From NCBI GenBank assembly GCA_025766275.1, contig JAFKAC010000034.1:62001-126000 (forward strand): a DNA stretch of 64,000 bases, read 5' to 3'. Positions 54,401 through 63,399 of this stretch are shown piece after piece. The notes beneath the pieces were generated by a model, which was given only the letters and a program-made list of their open reading frames with translations, did no database searches and was not told where the DNA came from. A program made the position numbers and the translations under genes. The first letter of the stretch is position 1. Each line of letters starts with the position of its first letter. The stretch is from Lactarius indigo (lineage: Eukaryota; Basidiomycota; Agaricomycetes; Russulales; Russulaceae).

Positions 54401-56186
54401 TTGGATGGATAAGCCATCTCCCATTCCCCTCGCGACCGCACGACTGACACAACTGAAAGAAGCTAGGGACAACGCCCAACGCCTCATAAAGAAGGCGCAA
54501 GAGTCATGGGTGCGCAACAGAGATACGCCCAAGTTCAAAATCAACGACCTCGTGTGGCTCGAGGGCAAACATCTTCGGACCAATCAGCCAACGGCGAAAT
54601 TAGCGGCGCGACGCCACGGGCCTTTTCGAGTGGTACAGGTGATGTCCCCCTATAATTATCGATTGGAACTTCCCACGCAGTGGAGCATCCACCCAGTGTT
54701 TCACATCGATCTTCTCACCCCGTACAAACAAACCACCCTACACGGGGAGAACTTCACACGACCGCCGCCCGAGCTGATAGATGGAGAAGAGGAGTACGAG
54801 GTCGAGGCCATTCTGGACACTCGGCATTTCGGCAGAGGGAAGCGCCTCCAGTATCTAATCAAATGGAAGGGGTACCCAGACTCGGAGAACCAGTGGGTCA
54901 ACAAAGATGACGTCTTTGCACCTGAAGCTCTTCGCCTATATCGGGAGGCACAGAAGCGCGGGGAGGCAGTTAAAATGGGGAGTGCGACAACAGAAGAAAG
55001 TCAACCCCTCTTCCTACGCTCGACTGCTACCGCGTTCATGCCTACTTCCCCATTGCGACATGTCACACAAGCACAACTCCTCGACTCCCTCGCAGACGAC
55101 GCCCGCGCCCTCCTCGCGGAGGACGACGACACCGAAGTTCCCAACACTCAGCTCACACCATGGACGCCTCTTGCACCAGCAGAGGGGCCCATCACCGCAC
55201 AAGAATGGATCAACATCGTCACCCGGTTCCCTGATCCAACGACCACCCCCGACGACGACCGAGCCGTCGTCCACGTCTTCCGAAACGATCGCGGCGAGCG
55301 CGAACCCATCGCCGCTATCCCCCCAAGCGACGACCTCATCGGCGTTCGCGGAGTTTTCCCGAGCAACGACCAGCGTTCAAGCGCTGATGGAGTACGAGTT
55401 GGAGGGCTGGAAGAGGGTGGCGGCAGCATGGCAGAAGGAGCAGTTGGACTCGGCAGCGGCCCGACTGAGGGAGATGCGCGAGCGACGGCAGCGATGGCGG
55501 CAGCTGAGGCTGGCCATGACGACGAAGATTATTACCCGGCGAGACACTCCTTCCTTCGAACGAAACGCGACCCTGATAATCCCCGCATCACGCCCTGGCT
55601 CGTCTACACCGACGGGTCCCCCATGTATCGAGGACGTGTGCGCATGCCTGGCGCCGCTGATCACCGTCCGTTCACCGCCGCCGAGGATCCCGCGCATGTC
55701 ATTGCGCCTGAAGGGTTCCGGGCGAACCGACGACCCCATTATATTCGATACCCCATCACCAGGCCCGACGGAGTAGAGAGGGACGCTTCACACGTTCAGA
55801 TCATCGGAGGAGCGGACCCCCTCATACTGGGAGTCATACCGGGCTCGCCGCACGTTTACGGTAAGCCCTTCTACGCCGAACCCCACGTATCCGCCGCGCT
55901 CCGCCCCACGTACCCGCACGAAGACCTCGTGGTCTTCGAGGCCGACAAGATCACCGACCGCGCACTCAATCGTATCAACGATGAGTCACTCACCGCGGAG
56001 GTCACGCGCTTCCGCGCAGCCAGCTACGAGCTGGACCGACTCCGAGCCAGGGTGAGCCAACTTTGCGCAATGATCGAGTGCGCCCAGGACGACAGGCGCG
56101 ACGCCATTTACCGCCTGGAGCGCGCAACGGCCTTGGAGCGCATCGCCGACGAACAGCGCGATTGGCCCGCTCGTGACTTCCGGTGA
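51444..56186 (+). CDS. Ty3-C Pol polyprotein (PR-RT-RH-IN-chromodomain-tail)
   Basis: Open for 1,580 codons in the -1 frame relative to gag; entry predicted at the GGGTTTT at 51456-51462. Protease TLVDSGATDNF (residues about 50-60). RT with VYMDDIGIAT (YMDD at about 404). RNase H with FELEVDASGYAVGAVLL and a DALSRRPDYD end. Integrase HHCC (HDHHDLPIHGHPG to CAECQ, about 757-806) and DDE: VDFITKLP, ISDCDPRF (other copies have SDRD) and GQSERTNQ. A chromodomain at about 1117-1175 (EYEVEAILDTRHF, LIKWKGYPDSENQW) likely targets integration to marked chromatin. A roughly 400-residue tail follows: Asp/Thr/Pro-rich linker, a conserved block (ITPWLVYTDGS..., IAPEGFRANRRPHYIRYPI) and a coiled-coil end. 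No stops or shifts seen. Confidence 0.93.
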   Translation: MGKGGFSGRLNPSVWVRALRCNSVIVTTRYRSLRIPVTVHTNYQTTETNTLVDSGATDNFIKPGMATRAGVPTQPLHTPRKIWNIDNTENKAGLITHYVNLEVKTRGQIKKMTFLVTDLGSEDMVLGYPWLSAFEPTISWATATMHPDMQPVVLATTEELLITPTIRALIVTEKEAIIQELEEETFVRATTSTELAIQAKQQQTVAVLPPAYAMFSKLFNEQASHRFPPARPWDHAIDFKPSAPAAIDCKIYPMTQKEESELKEFLNEKLKQGYLRPSISPYASSFFFIKKKDGKLRPVQDYRVVNSHTIRNQYPLPLIQDLILDLSNAHIYTKLDIRWGYNNIRIRDGDQEKAAFKTKFGLFEPTIMFFGLTNSPTTFQAMMNHIYRDTIAKHERLGTTIRVYMDDIGIATHFDHDLTAHVAAVRDVLRVAEEHDLYFKLEKCLFHQPRMDYLGVILERGVTRMDPVKVQGIKDWPTPTKVKDVRSFLGFCNFYRLFIRGFATHAKPLTKLTRKDEEWRWTEEEDKAFNTLKCLVTEEPVLAHPVLQDPFELEVDASGYAVGAVLLQKKSDSKRHPIGYYSATLSEAERNYDIYDLELLAIVKALRNWRPLLAGAPHKIKIYSDHLNLQYWKSPQKISRRVAREVLELSEYDFEIHHIKGKNNGRADALSRRPDYDQGVEDNREVVVLPPEVFVRTLNTARTFIANPNLLQPRHQQDEEVIKVWVDPYHLKKIQGEWYKDGRFVITGPASTHRVLIHDHHDLPIHGHPGIAKTQRILERHYWWPRLRKDVYEYVQGCAECQRNKVNTRPIRAALHPITPILEAMPFHTVAVDFITKLPISKGNDSILTVTDHDCSKASIFIPCKEEITAEETAALYVAHVFKRFGLPRKIISDCDPRFTSKFTREVCRILGIQQNISTAYHPRTDGQSERTNQWLEQYLRFWVNERQDNWEAYLPIAEFAHNNWPHEHTKESPFQLLMGYDPRADWMDKPSPIPLATARLTQLKEARDNAQRLIKKAQESWVRNRDTPKFKINDLVWLEGKHLRTNQPTAKLAARRHGPFRVVQVMSPYNYRLELPTQWSIHPVFHIDLLTPYKQTTLHGENFTRPPPELIDGEEEYEVEAILDTRHFGRGKRLQYLIKWKGYPDSENQWVNKDDVFAPEALRLYREAQKRGEAVKMGSATTEESQPLFLRSTATAFMPTSPLRHVTQAQLLDSLADDARALLAEDDDTEVPNTQLTPWTPLAPAEGPITAQEWINIVTRFPDPTTTPDDDRAVVHVFRNDRGEREPIAAIPPSDDLIGVRGVFPSNDQRSSADGVRVGGLEEGGGSMAEGAVGLGSGPTEGDARATAAMAAAEAGHDDEDYYPARHSFLRTKRDPDNPRITPWLVYTDGSPMYRGRVRMPGAADHRPFTAAEDPAHVIAPEGFRANRRPHYIRYPITRPDGVERDASHVQIIGGADPLILGVIPGSPHVYGKPFYAEPHVSAALRPTYPHEDLVVFEADKITDRALNRINDESLTAEVTRFRAASYELDRLRARVSQLCAMIECAQDDRRDAIYRLERATALERIADEQRDWPARDFR
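51456..51497 (+). promoter_or_regulatory. Predicted -1 frameshift signal of Ty3-C
   Basis: Heptamer GGGTTTT (51456-51462), phased G GGT TTT in gag, then a 5-nt spacer, then a stem of 51468-51478 (CGCCTGAACCC) with 51487-51497 (GGGTGAGGGCG) around an 8-nt loop. Pairs are four at the base, a U-G, a tandem A/G mismatch, and four next to the loop. The gag stop TGA (51472-51474) lies in the 5' arm. Confidence 0.7.
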
Positions 56187-56217
56187 GTCTGGGGCCTCAC
56201 GCCTAGAAAGGGGGTGA

Positions 56218-56754
56218 TGTTACGTTCGGACTCGTACGACGATATTCGACTGAGACCCTTACTGTACCGGTTGCAACTACGGCAGTAAGGTATATTAGTT
56301 GCGGACTTACTTACGGCGATACGGTGAAGCGATAGGCGATACGGGTACGATAGCTGACTGAGCGGTACCTCAATGACTCGATACTAGTACAGGGACTAGT
56401 AGTATTAGTTTTGCGTTGTTTCTGCGATACGTTGGACGCTACTTACAGTGACTCATAGCAGCGCTTCTAAGCCTGCTCGAATATGTATTTAAACTGTCTT
56501 GTGAAGACCAAGATACGCCATCTTGGTCTTCTTGAATCGTCACTTGTTTCTTCTCTCAAACCCTCTCTTTGCTTTCTATCTCTATCTCTTAATCGCTGAA
56601 GAGTCCGACTCCGTTCGTGACAAACAACCTTCTCAAACGTGCACCTTCGTGTGTTCACCATCTATACTTGGACCTTCGCGTCTTCAAGACAAAACGCTAA
56701 GTTGTTACCGCCTCCACCGAGCTCAAGTCGGGCTAACGTCGTGACGGCGTTACA
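56218..56754 (+). repeat. 3' LTR of Ty3-C
   Basis: 537 bp, matching 48834-49370 except one transition that I could find. Preceded by the purine tract GAAAGGGGG at 56206-56214, the likely plus-strand primer. Confidence 0.95.
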
Positions 56755-58600
56755 ACAATGGTCCCAGACATATGAGCATAAGTGAAGTCATTGGTGAGAA
56801 GGAGCCACCAGATTGCATGGACAAGTTCACACTTCATAAATGTAAGGACATCGCCGCTTGTGGCAGCATTGTAGATCATTTTATACGTGTCTTGCACCCA
56901 GTCAGGGAGCTGAAGACAGTTGAGCATGAAATGAAATGACAGGATGAGAAACATATGAAGGGGATATATGCCAGGTGATGTGCAGAGAATGTTGTGGGCT
57001 TTGTGTGAATGTATTTTGATATAAGTCCAATAAAGAAATAAACTGGCCACAGAGCAGTGGTACCAAAAGTCACAAGGTGTGTTGAGTCAGATTAAAGCAT
57101 AAGGGGGACTACAATGCTCTCAATGGTTTTGCCTGGAGGTTTCATCAACTCCACCTTGTGTTCCATCTCCCAAAATACCTTCAAAGTATAAGCCTCACCA
57201 TAGATCTCCTTAAATGGCTCTGCCAGGAAAGGCTTCCAGAGCTGGGTGAATCCCTTCAAATGAAAGGCCTTGAATGATGACAGGTCCTTGAAAGTGGAGA
57301 CAATAGTTTGAAGCAAATTGTGGTGCAAGACCCCAGGGATCTCAACCTCTGGGGCCTTGTTTTTGCTTGGATATCTTCCCTTGGTCTTGGGAAGCTGAAT
57401 CATCACAGCACTCTCCTGCCAACCGTCAGATGCTGGACACATGGGGTTGTTATCCAGTTGCTTTGCCTCAGAACTAGCACTGAAGTTGTTGAGGTCCTTT
57501 GAGTTGAAGTCAGCTGCCAGTGTTACAGCTCTGAGGGAGCATACAATGTTAACGGAGCTGAGCTCAATGTAAAGGGTAGAGTCAGGACTTGTTGTTCAAA
57601 CAAGTCAAGTTGGGGTTTCCTTGGCTCACTCCAGAGAGTTCACAAGGGAGAGGGGATCAGACAAGCTAACTCAGTATTCAAAAACTAAGAGTAGACAAGG
57701 ATTGTACTACTCAACTGTGCTACTACTTATATCATACATACTGGGGTTTTCGGGGACCGTTTTCTTATCTGCCATGTCACACCAGGCTGATGTGGCTACA
57801 TGTTGTGCTAATGCTACTATCTGATGTGCTGGAGATATGAGAGGGGGTCTTTCTGTAAAACTTTTGGGGACACTTCTTATGCTTTTGTGTGACATTATGT
57901 CACGATGTCACGTGAACGTGACAGCCAGGATCACATCATGGACAAGGCTGTCCAGATTGTTGAGTGTGTTTGCACCAGTCTGGTAGAACCAATTCATCAG
58001 ATGATATACCAATGCATTCAAATAAGGTGCAAATGGTTTTGGTGTCCCTGATAGACCAAAGGAGTCATTGCATTGGCAAGAGTCATGGTCTGTTTTGTTG
58101 ATAAACATTGGAGCATTGGTGAGATCTTCAATTGTAATGCCATTTTTTGGATCATTGGATGGCCAATTGGTGAAACAGTGGAATAGCCCAAATTGGTTTG
58201 GTATGGTTTCACAGATGAAAGGACTGGGAGTGGGATTGTTGACTTGCATCGAAGACATGGGCCATGAAGAGGGAGTAGACAATACTGGAGAAGGTGAGGG
58301 TGAGGATCTGGTGTTATTGATTGGCTATAGATGCTTAGTGCTGCCATCTGTGCCAATAGAAGTAGATCACTTGCCCTCCCAAACCAAGCAGGAATGTGCT
58401 GCTTTCAAGTGGGCCAATGCAAAGCAACAGGGGCATCTAGATCTCCATCACCATGCTCTTCAATATGCTCTGGCTCCAGGAGCATGGTGGGTGCTGGAAG
58501 AGATGCTGGGTCTGGGCCATCTAGCTTATTGTCATTGTTGCAGTCAACATTCTTGAGTGTACAATCAATTTAGCATCCAGTGAAACAATGGAGGATCAAC
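56755..58600 (-). pseudogene. Plavaka-type transposase, N-terminal half
   Basis: Minus-strand continuation of 47076-48833. Blocks typical of Plavaka transposases, in order: an N-terminal part at 58560-57908 with PNQFGLFHCF, ITIEDLTNAP and PYLNALVYHLMNWFYQTGANTLNNLDSLV; 57442-57092 with FHLKGFTQLWKPF and EIYGEAYTLKVFWEME and SIVVPLML; 57073-56760 with FGTTALWPVYFFIGLISKYIHTKPTTFSAHHLAYIP and ELVHAIWWLLLTNDFTYAH. The frame reaches the Ty3-C junction and is taken up again at 48833. Stops and frame changes show that it is a relic. Upstream boundary uncertain. Confidence 0.78.
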
Positions 58601-59056
58601 ATACCAAGCTGCCCCTTACAAAGTCTGGATCTCCAAGCACCTCTACCTCCTCCAGCCCAATATCAACAGTGTCCTGGCAGATTTCAGACCAGTCATTTTG
58701 CAAAATCAATGAAATAAAACCTAAAGACAGGACTAAGAGCTAACATTATTAGGACTCATCTGTGCAGCTTGACTTTTCAATCTCAGGTTTTGAGTCTCAG
58801 GTGGTTTGAACTTCATTGGCACATTCCTTTTGCAGTGGATCTGGTGAACACTATGTGCTCAAGCAGTTCCATTGGTAAGCTTTACTCCACATCAATCACA
58901 TTCAACCATGTATTGGATAAGTGTGGGGCCACGAGTCAGAAGAAATGGCACAGAGTAGTCCACATGTAAAGTCAACTCAGAGGCCCATTGTAATGTTCAA
59001 GTGTTGGCTGAGCCAGCAACATCTGAGGAATCAGAAAAATCACTAAGTCAACTAAC

Positions 59057-60600
59057 ATGTCATTCCTGAACTTGGCCACCATGTTCCATTGCCCTCAACC
59101 TTCTCATATCCAACCCACCTATGCAACAGCTCACCAGCAGCAACCCTGCCACCCTCTCAACTCTCCTCCATCTACATCCCCACAACAGTCTGATGAAGAC
59201 AGAAGCAGCAATCAAGATGACTACAGACTCCACAGCAATGAGAACAACCAAGAAGACCATGACCCTAGAATGAAGTGTAAATTGGGACACAAGCTACTGT
59301 GACATGCCCTACTGGTTAAAGCTGGTAGGAAGAAATGGAAGTGAGGCTGTACCATGTAAGTCAGTGCAACCATTGTTGGCAGTGTATCATCTCAAAAACA
59401 GCCTCAGGACCACAAAACAAGACACACTGAAAGCTTACAAGAAAGCTGGTAGATGGATGGATGGTCTGTGTATACAGACATGGTTGGACCTTAATGAGGC
59501 CTTCCAGATTGGACTGGCTGAGGATGGTTTCTTTGAGATTAAAACAATGGAGGACAATGAAAGGTGGGTCCCTTTTCTTTGGCACATATACCCACTGACT
59601 ACACCAACAGGGAAGACAACAATGCAAACCATGTCACATATATCAAGCTATATCATGGGGTGCTTGCTCAGGTGCTGAACTTCAAGAAGACAATTGAAGA
59701 ATTTGGTGATGACTTTGAATCAATCATGGATCTTATTGCACTGGTAAGAATATTTTTACTCATCATGTCACTACTCATTGTCTGTATTAGATGGATAAGG
59801 ATTCGCAGAGTGCTCGACAGCAAGATACAAACAAGATGAAGGAAGGAATTTCAGAGTTCTTCACCTGCAATGCTCAAGCTGGTGAGCCAGTTCTGTGAGA
59901 CAAGATGGGCCATGGGTTCAACCATGTCAGTACAGTGCATGCACTCTGTCCCTGTGCCTTCATATATGTCTTTGACCATGATCTGATGTACATACTTGAT
60001 GACCTATCTCTTCTGTACTGATGTCCGTGTGTAGATTTCTTGAGAACATCACAGGTGGCATGGTCCCAATCACTGCCACTGACCTCCCCAACTTCCTTTA
60101 TAACAAGGACAAGGCAGATAAACTTTTTGAAGCTGATCTGGAGGATTGGGATATTGAGCAAGGCCTATTACAGTCACCCCTGTGCTTATGGGTAAGTTAT
60201 TTCCCCTCTGATGTTGCTTTCAGTTCCTGTTGACCACATAGTTGTTCAAAAGCATCTTCATGGGGAATGGCTTTTGGGAACCCACTGACAAGAAAAGGAA
60301 GTCCACTGTTGCCAAGATCAACAGCTTGACCCAGGTGACACCTTCAACAATCACATATGCAGTTGCTCAGGTATGGTCCCATTTTGTCTTCATTCATTCA
60401 AAATCTGTTAGGCTCGTTTTGCGCTTTCCTCTTGTAAAGAATGGGGCACTAAAGACAGGAACTTTATCTTACAAGACTTTTACCTTGCTATTCTAGAACT
60501 GTTTGAAGACAGTGACAACAAATGGGCTATGGAAACGCTGGCATGGTGGAATCAGTATGTATTGAGTTTACTTTCAGACATGTCTAACAACAGCCCACTG
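59057..60600 (+). pseudogene. DUF6698-like gene, decayed
   Basis: Plus-strand exons match, from memory of the family, the Agaricomycete DUF6698 proteins of unknown function. Pieces: an acidic, Ser/Gln-rich N-terminus (59057-59302); AYKKAGRWMDGLCIQTWLDLNEAFQIGLAEDGFFE (59430-59540); VLNFKKTIEEFGDDFESIMDLI (59670-59740); intron 59744-59790 (GTAAGA...TTAG); MDKDSQSARQQDTNKMKEGISEFF; FLENITGGMVPITATDLPNFLY (60034-60100); a VTPSTITYAVAQVW block (about 60330); and a final acidic/aromatic block near 60500. TGA codons break the frame at about 59299 and 59896, both where CGA would give Arg. Confidence 0.62.
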
Positions 60601-62239
60601 CACAGAAAGATATTCTTCGACAAACCAAGTACTAAAGGCAAGGGTGACAACCATTCACAGAAAAGTGACAATGACAGTTGGTCAAAGGCCAAACTCACTT
60701 GATTGGAATGTGCAGCGAAACGGCACCGACCATCTGAAGAGTAGACTGCAGTGTGTGTTGTCTCCTTGCCTTGGTTTGGCTCAACTTCTGTGGCTCTGGG
60801 ACTGTGTCTCAAGGTGCTTGTACTGCTTGGATCTTGGCTCATCATGCTCAGTCTCTTGGACCCTGTTGCTTGCCCCTATGGACTCTGTTGCCTTCTTGGC
60901 TTTGGTGCTTTAGATACTTTGGTCACGTCATGTATCATATTATGATAATATAATGTATTACTTTATTTGCTGTTATGTACACATAAAATGTTAGTGGGAT
61001 GATAACAATGTAAGCAATGCCTGGCTGACAATGTTAGGCTTAGCCAAGAATACAAGGCCTCATGAGGTTCACACAGACTATTTGGCATTAGCTGGAAATG
61101 ATAAGTTCAATGAGGCTTGGTGGACCTTTTGTGGACTTTGACTGATTTCAAGTCCTATGAGGGCTTTCAGGAATTTTAAGTGCTTTTGGATCTTACAAGG
61201 CTGGCAAGCCTTAGAGAGGAATATAAGCCATTAAATGGCTTGCCAAGGCATTTCACAGATTTAAATCACCTCACAGCCTTGCCAACCCTTCTGGTCCATT
61301 TTTTCAGGCTTAGAAGGTCTTGTGATTAAAATGAGGTCCATCATATGGCCCTTTAATCTCTTAAATCTATTTTGGTACTTTTGATGGCTTGTAAATAATA
61401 CATGGGCTATCAAGGGCTTATAATTTTAGGAGTTTTTTTGTGATGCATCTCCCTATCCTACACCACATCCTATCCATATATTCACCTCTACAAACACACA
61501 ACCCACTTCCACCCATAACTACATCCACCTCTGTACTAAACTACTCTAACTCACCTCACAATCTCCACATCCTACACCACATTGTCACCCTGCCCCTTAC
61601 TCATTCACCAACAACAAATCTCTACATCATTTCACACCAGACGTCTTGTCTTCTGCCATCCTTACCCTCATCTTTTGCAAAATGTTTATCCTACTATCAT
61701 CAAACACTAAATCTAATCTGTCCTACTATACTCAGAACCCATTGGTCCAGTTGTCATGATAAGTCATACTGCTACATTTGCCTTGTTCTCCATTTTACAC
61801 ACTCCTTTGTCCTGTATGTAGAACAACACTCCTTGTATTCTGTGGCCCTGTGTTACACTCCTTGTAGTAGTGTCACACCCCTGTACAGTATAAGTAGAAC
61901 ACTCTGTATGCCCTGATGCACATCAGTTCTCACTCTGTTGTTCTGTTGTGTGCCAGACTCCTTTGCTTTTTCTGCAAACTCCCTGTTCACCTCTGCTTCC
62001 AGCATTCTAGCATATCTCACCATAGTTACCTTGCCACTGTGAGTATGCCTCTTATGTCTGCTGATCATCAACGACATGGTTACACTGTAGCTTATTGACA
62101 GGACTGAGGTTGTATGAGAAATGTAATGATAGGAAGCTTGTTGAAGGACAGAGAGACTCAGGCCAAAAAGTCTCACCTGAGAACTTGGTCTGAGTTGGAT
62201 GTATATACAGAGTTACCTCAGGTGGAATTGATCAATTAG
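60601..62239. other. No gene recognised
   Basis: About 1.6 kb, AT-rich from 60900. Around 61000-61420 there are many degenerate GGCTT/AAGCC words of unknown nature. The open frame at 61440-61916 is low in information (Ser, Thr, His, Leu) and not called. TGTTACACTCC at 61851 resembles an LTR start, but I found no matching end or TSD. Confidence 0.35.
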
Positions 62240-62947
62240 TTAAAGTGTAGTTATATATGGGTCTCTCTGGTCTTGTTATCTGACCTCCTGGAGTGGAATT
62301 GATTGATTATACATTGGGGTTATATTGTGTCTTCATCTGTTACCAGGGAACTATTTGCTATGTGGAGTTGGGGGTTATATTGTTGTTAAGTAAGGTAGAA
62401 AAGGTGTGATGTTATGTTGACAGCCTTTATAACTTGCAAGGTCAGGTAGTAATATTGGTGATAGTCTGTGTTCTATTAGGGAATCATATCTGTAAGATGT
62501 GCATAAGGAGATTTGCATTATCTGTGACCCATTTGTAACATATACCAATGGCAGGCACAATGTGCTGCTCTGTATGCCGGAGAGCGAGCAGTGTGAGCAA
62601 TCTGTGCTATACAGAGCAGCACATTGTGCCTGCCATTGGTATATGTTACAAATGGGTCACAGATAATGCAAATCTCCTTATGCACATCTCACAGATATGA
62701 TTCCCTAATAGAACACAGACTATCACCAATATTACTACCTGACCTTGCAAGTTATAAAGGCTGTCAACATAACATCACACCTTTTCTACCTTACTTAACA
62801 ACAATATAACCCCCAACTCCACATAGCAAATAGTTCCCTGGTAACAGATGAAGACACAATATAACCCCAATGTATAATCAATCAATTCCACTCCAGGAGG
62901 TCAGATAACAAGACCAGAGAGACCCATACTATATAACTACACTTTAA
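62240..62947. repeat. Large palindrome, about 336-339-bp arms
   Basis: Arms 62240-62575 and 62609-62947 are near-perfect reverse complements, with a 33-bp loop (62576-62608) starting GCCGGAGAGCGAGC. The few differences include single-base changes and a small indel near 62489/62690. The outer arm ends read TTAAAGTGTAG and CTACACTTTAA. No TSD found at the ends and no transposase inside. The same short open frame appears in both arms in mirror image. Could be a foldback/MITE-like element or a replication-generated inverted duplication; a transcript would form a long hairpin. Confidence 0.92.
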
Positions 62948-62952
62948 GTAAT

Positions 62953-63295
62953 GGCCCCGCGTTTGACCATCATGGTCAAATGCGGGCCTCCAAAGTCTAT
63001 CTGTATCAATGAAGGCCTATGGTCATGTTTGTACTCGAAGTATATGTTTTATTGTATTTCGAGTTGAATGGCATGTCCAGTGTGCCTATACAGGCCCGCC
63101 TTTGACCATAATGGTCAAACGCGGGCCAAGTAATGGTCCCGCATTTGACCATGATGGTCAAACGCGGGCCAAGTAATGGTCCCGCATTTGACCACCATGG
63201 TCAAACGCGGGCCAAGTAACGGCCCTGCGTTTGACCATGATGGTCAAATGCGGGCCAAGTAATGGTCCCACATTTGTCCATGGTGGTCAAATGAA
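62953..63295. repeat. Hairpin satellite 3, about 42-bp units
   Basis: About six units of near-perfect palindromes of the form GGCCCGCGTTTGACC AT N ATGGTCAAACGCGGGCC, linked by AAGTAATGGT. The first unit (about 62953-62988) is separated by about 100 bp from the rest (about 63091-63295). Differences between units are mostly CpG transitions (CGC to CAT and so on). Confidence 0.88.
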
Positions 63296-63399
63296 GAGTC
63301 ATTATTTGGATATACGTGGTAACCCTAAGTCAAATTTCCAATCAGAACCCACTGTGAACCATGAACCTAGTTATAATTCGTCCATATATAATACGATGC

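Larger units (their letters stand above)
48834..56754 (+). mobile_element. Complete Ty3/gypsy chromovirus Ty3-C (7,921 bp)
   Basis: Two 537-bp LTRs bound an intact gag and an intact pol in the -1 frame. A perfect TSD ACAAT (48829-48833 and 56755-56759) flanks it. In a by-eye comparison the LTRs differ at one position (A at 48854 against G at 56238), so the insertion is recent. Features in order: 5' LTR, predicted self-primer site, gag, frameshift signal, pol with chromodomain and tail, G-rich polypurine tract, 3' LTR. It is inserted in the Plavaka transposase. This is the reference copy for the A, B and D copies and the best candidate for an active element here. A visible doubt is Cys next to the second catalytic Asp of integrase. 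Confidence 0.95.

Noticed and set aside
60950..61430. Satellite of AAGCC/GGCTT words
   Set aside because: The words recur, but no regular period or unit could be defined by eye.
61851..62239. Another LTR starting TGTTACACTCC
   Set aside because: Has an LTR-like start, but no end motif with a matching TSD was found and no similarity to the other LTRs was seen.
62375..62809. Two identical small proteins
   Set aside because: The same frame occurs in mirror image in both arms of the palindrome; no sign of coding beyond that.
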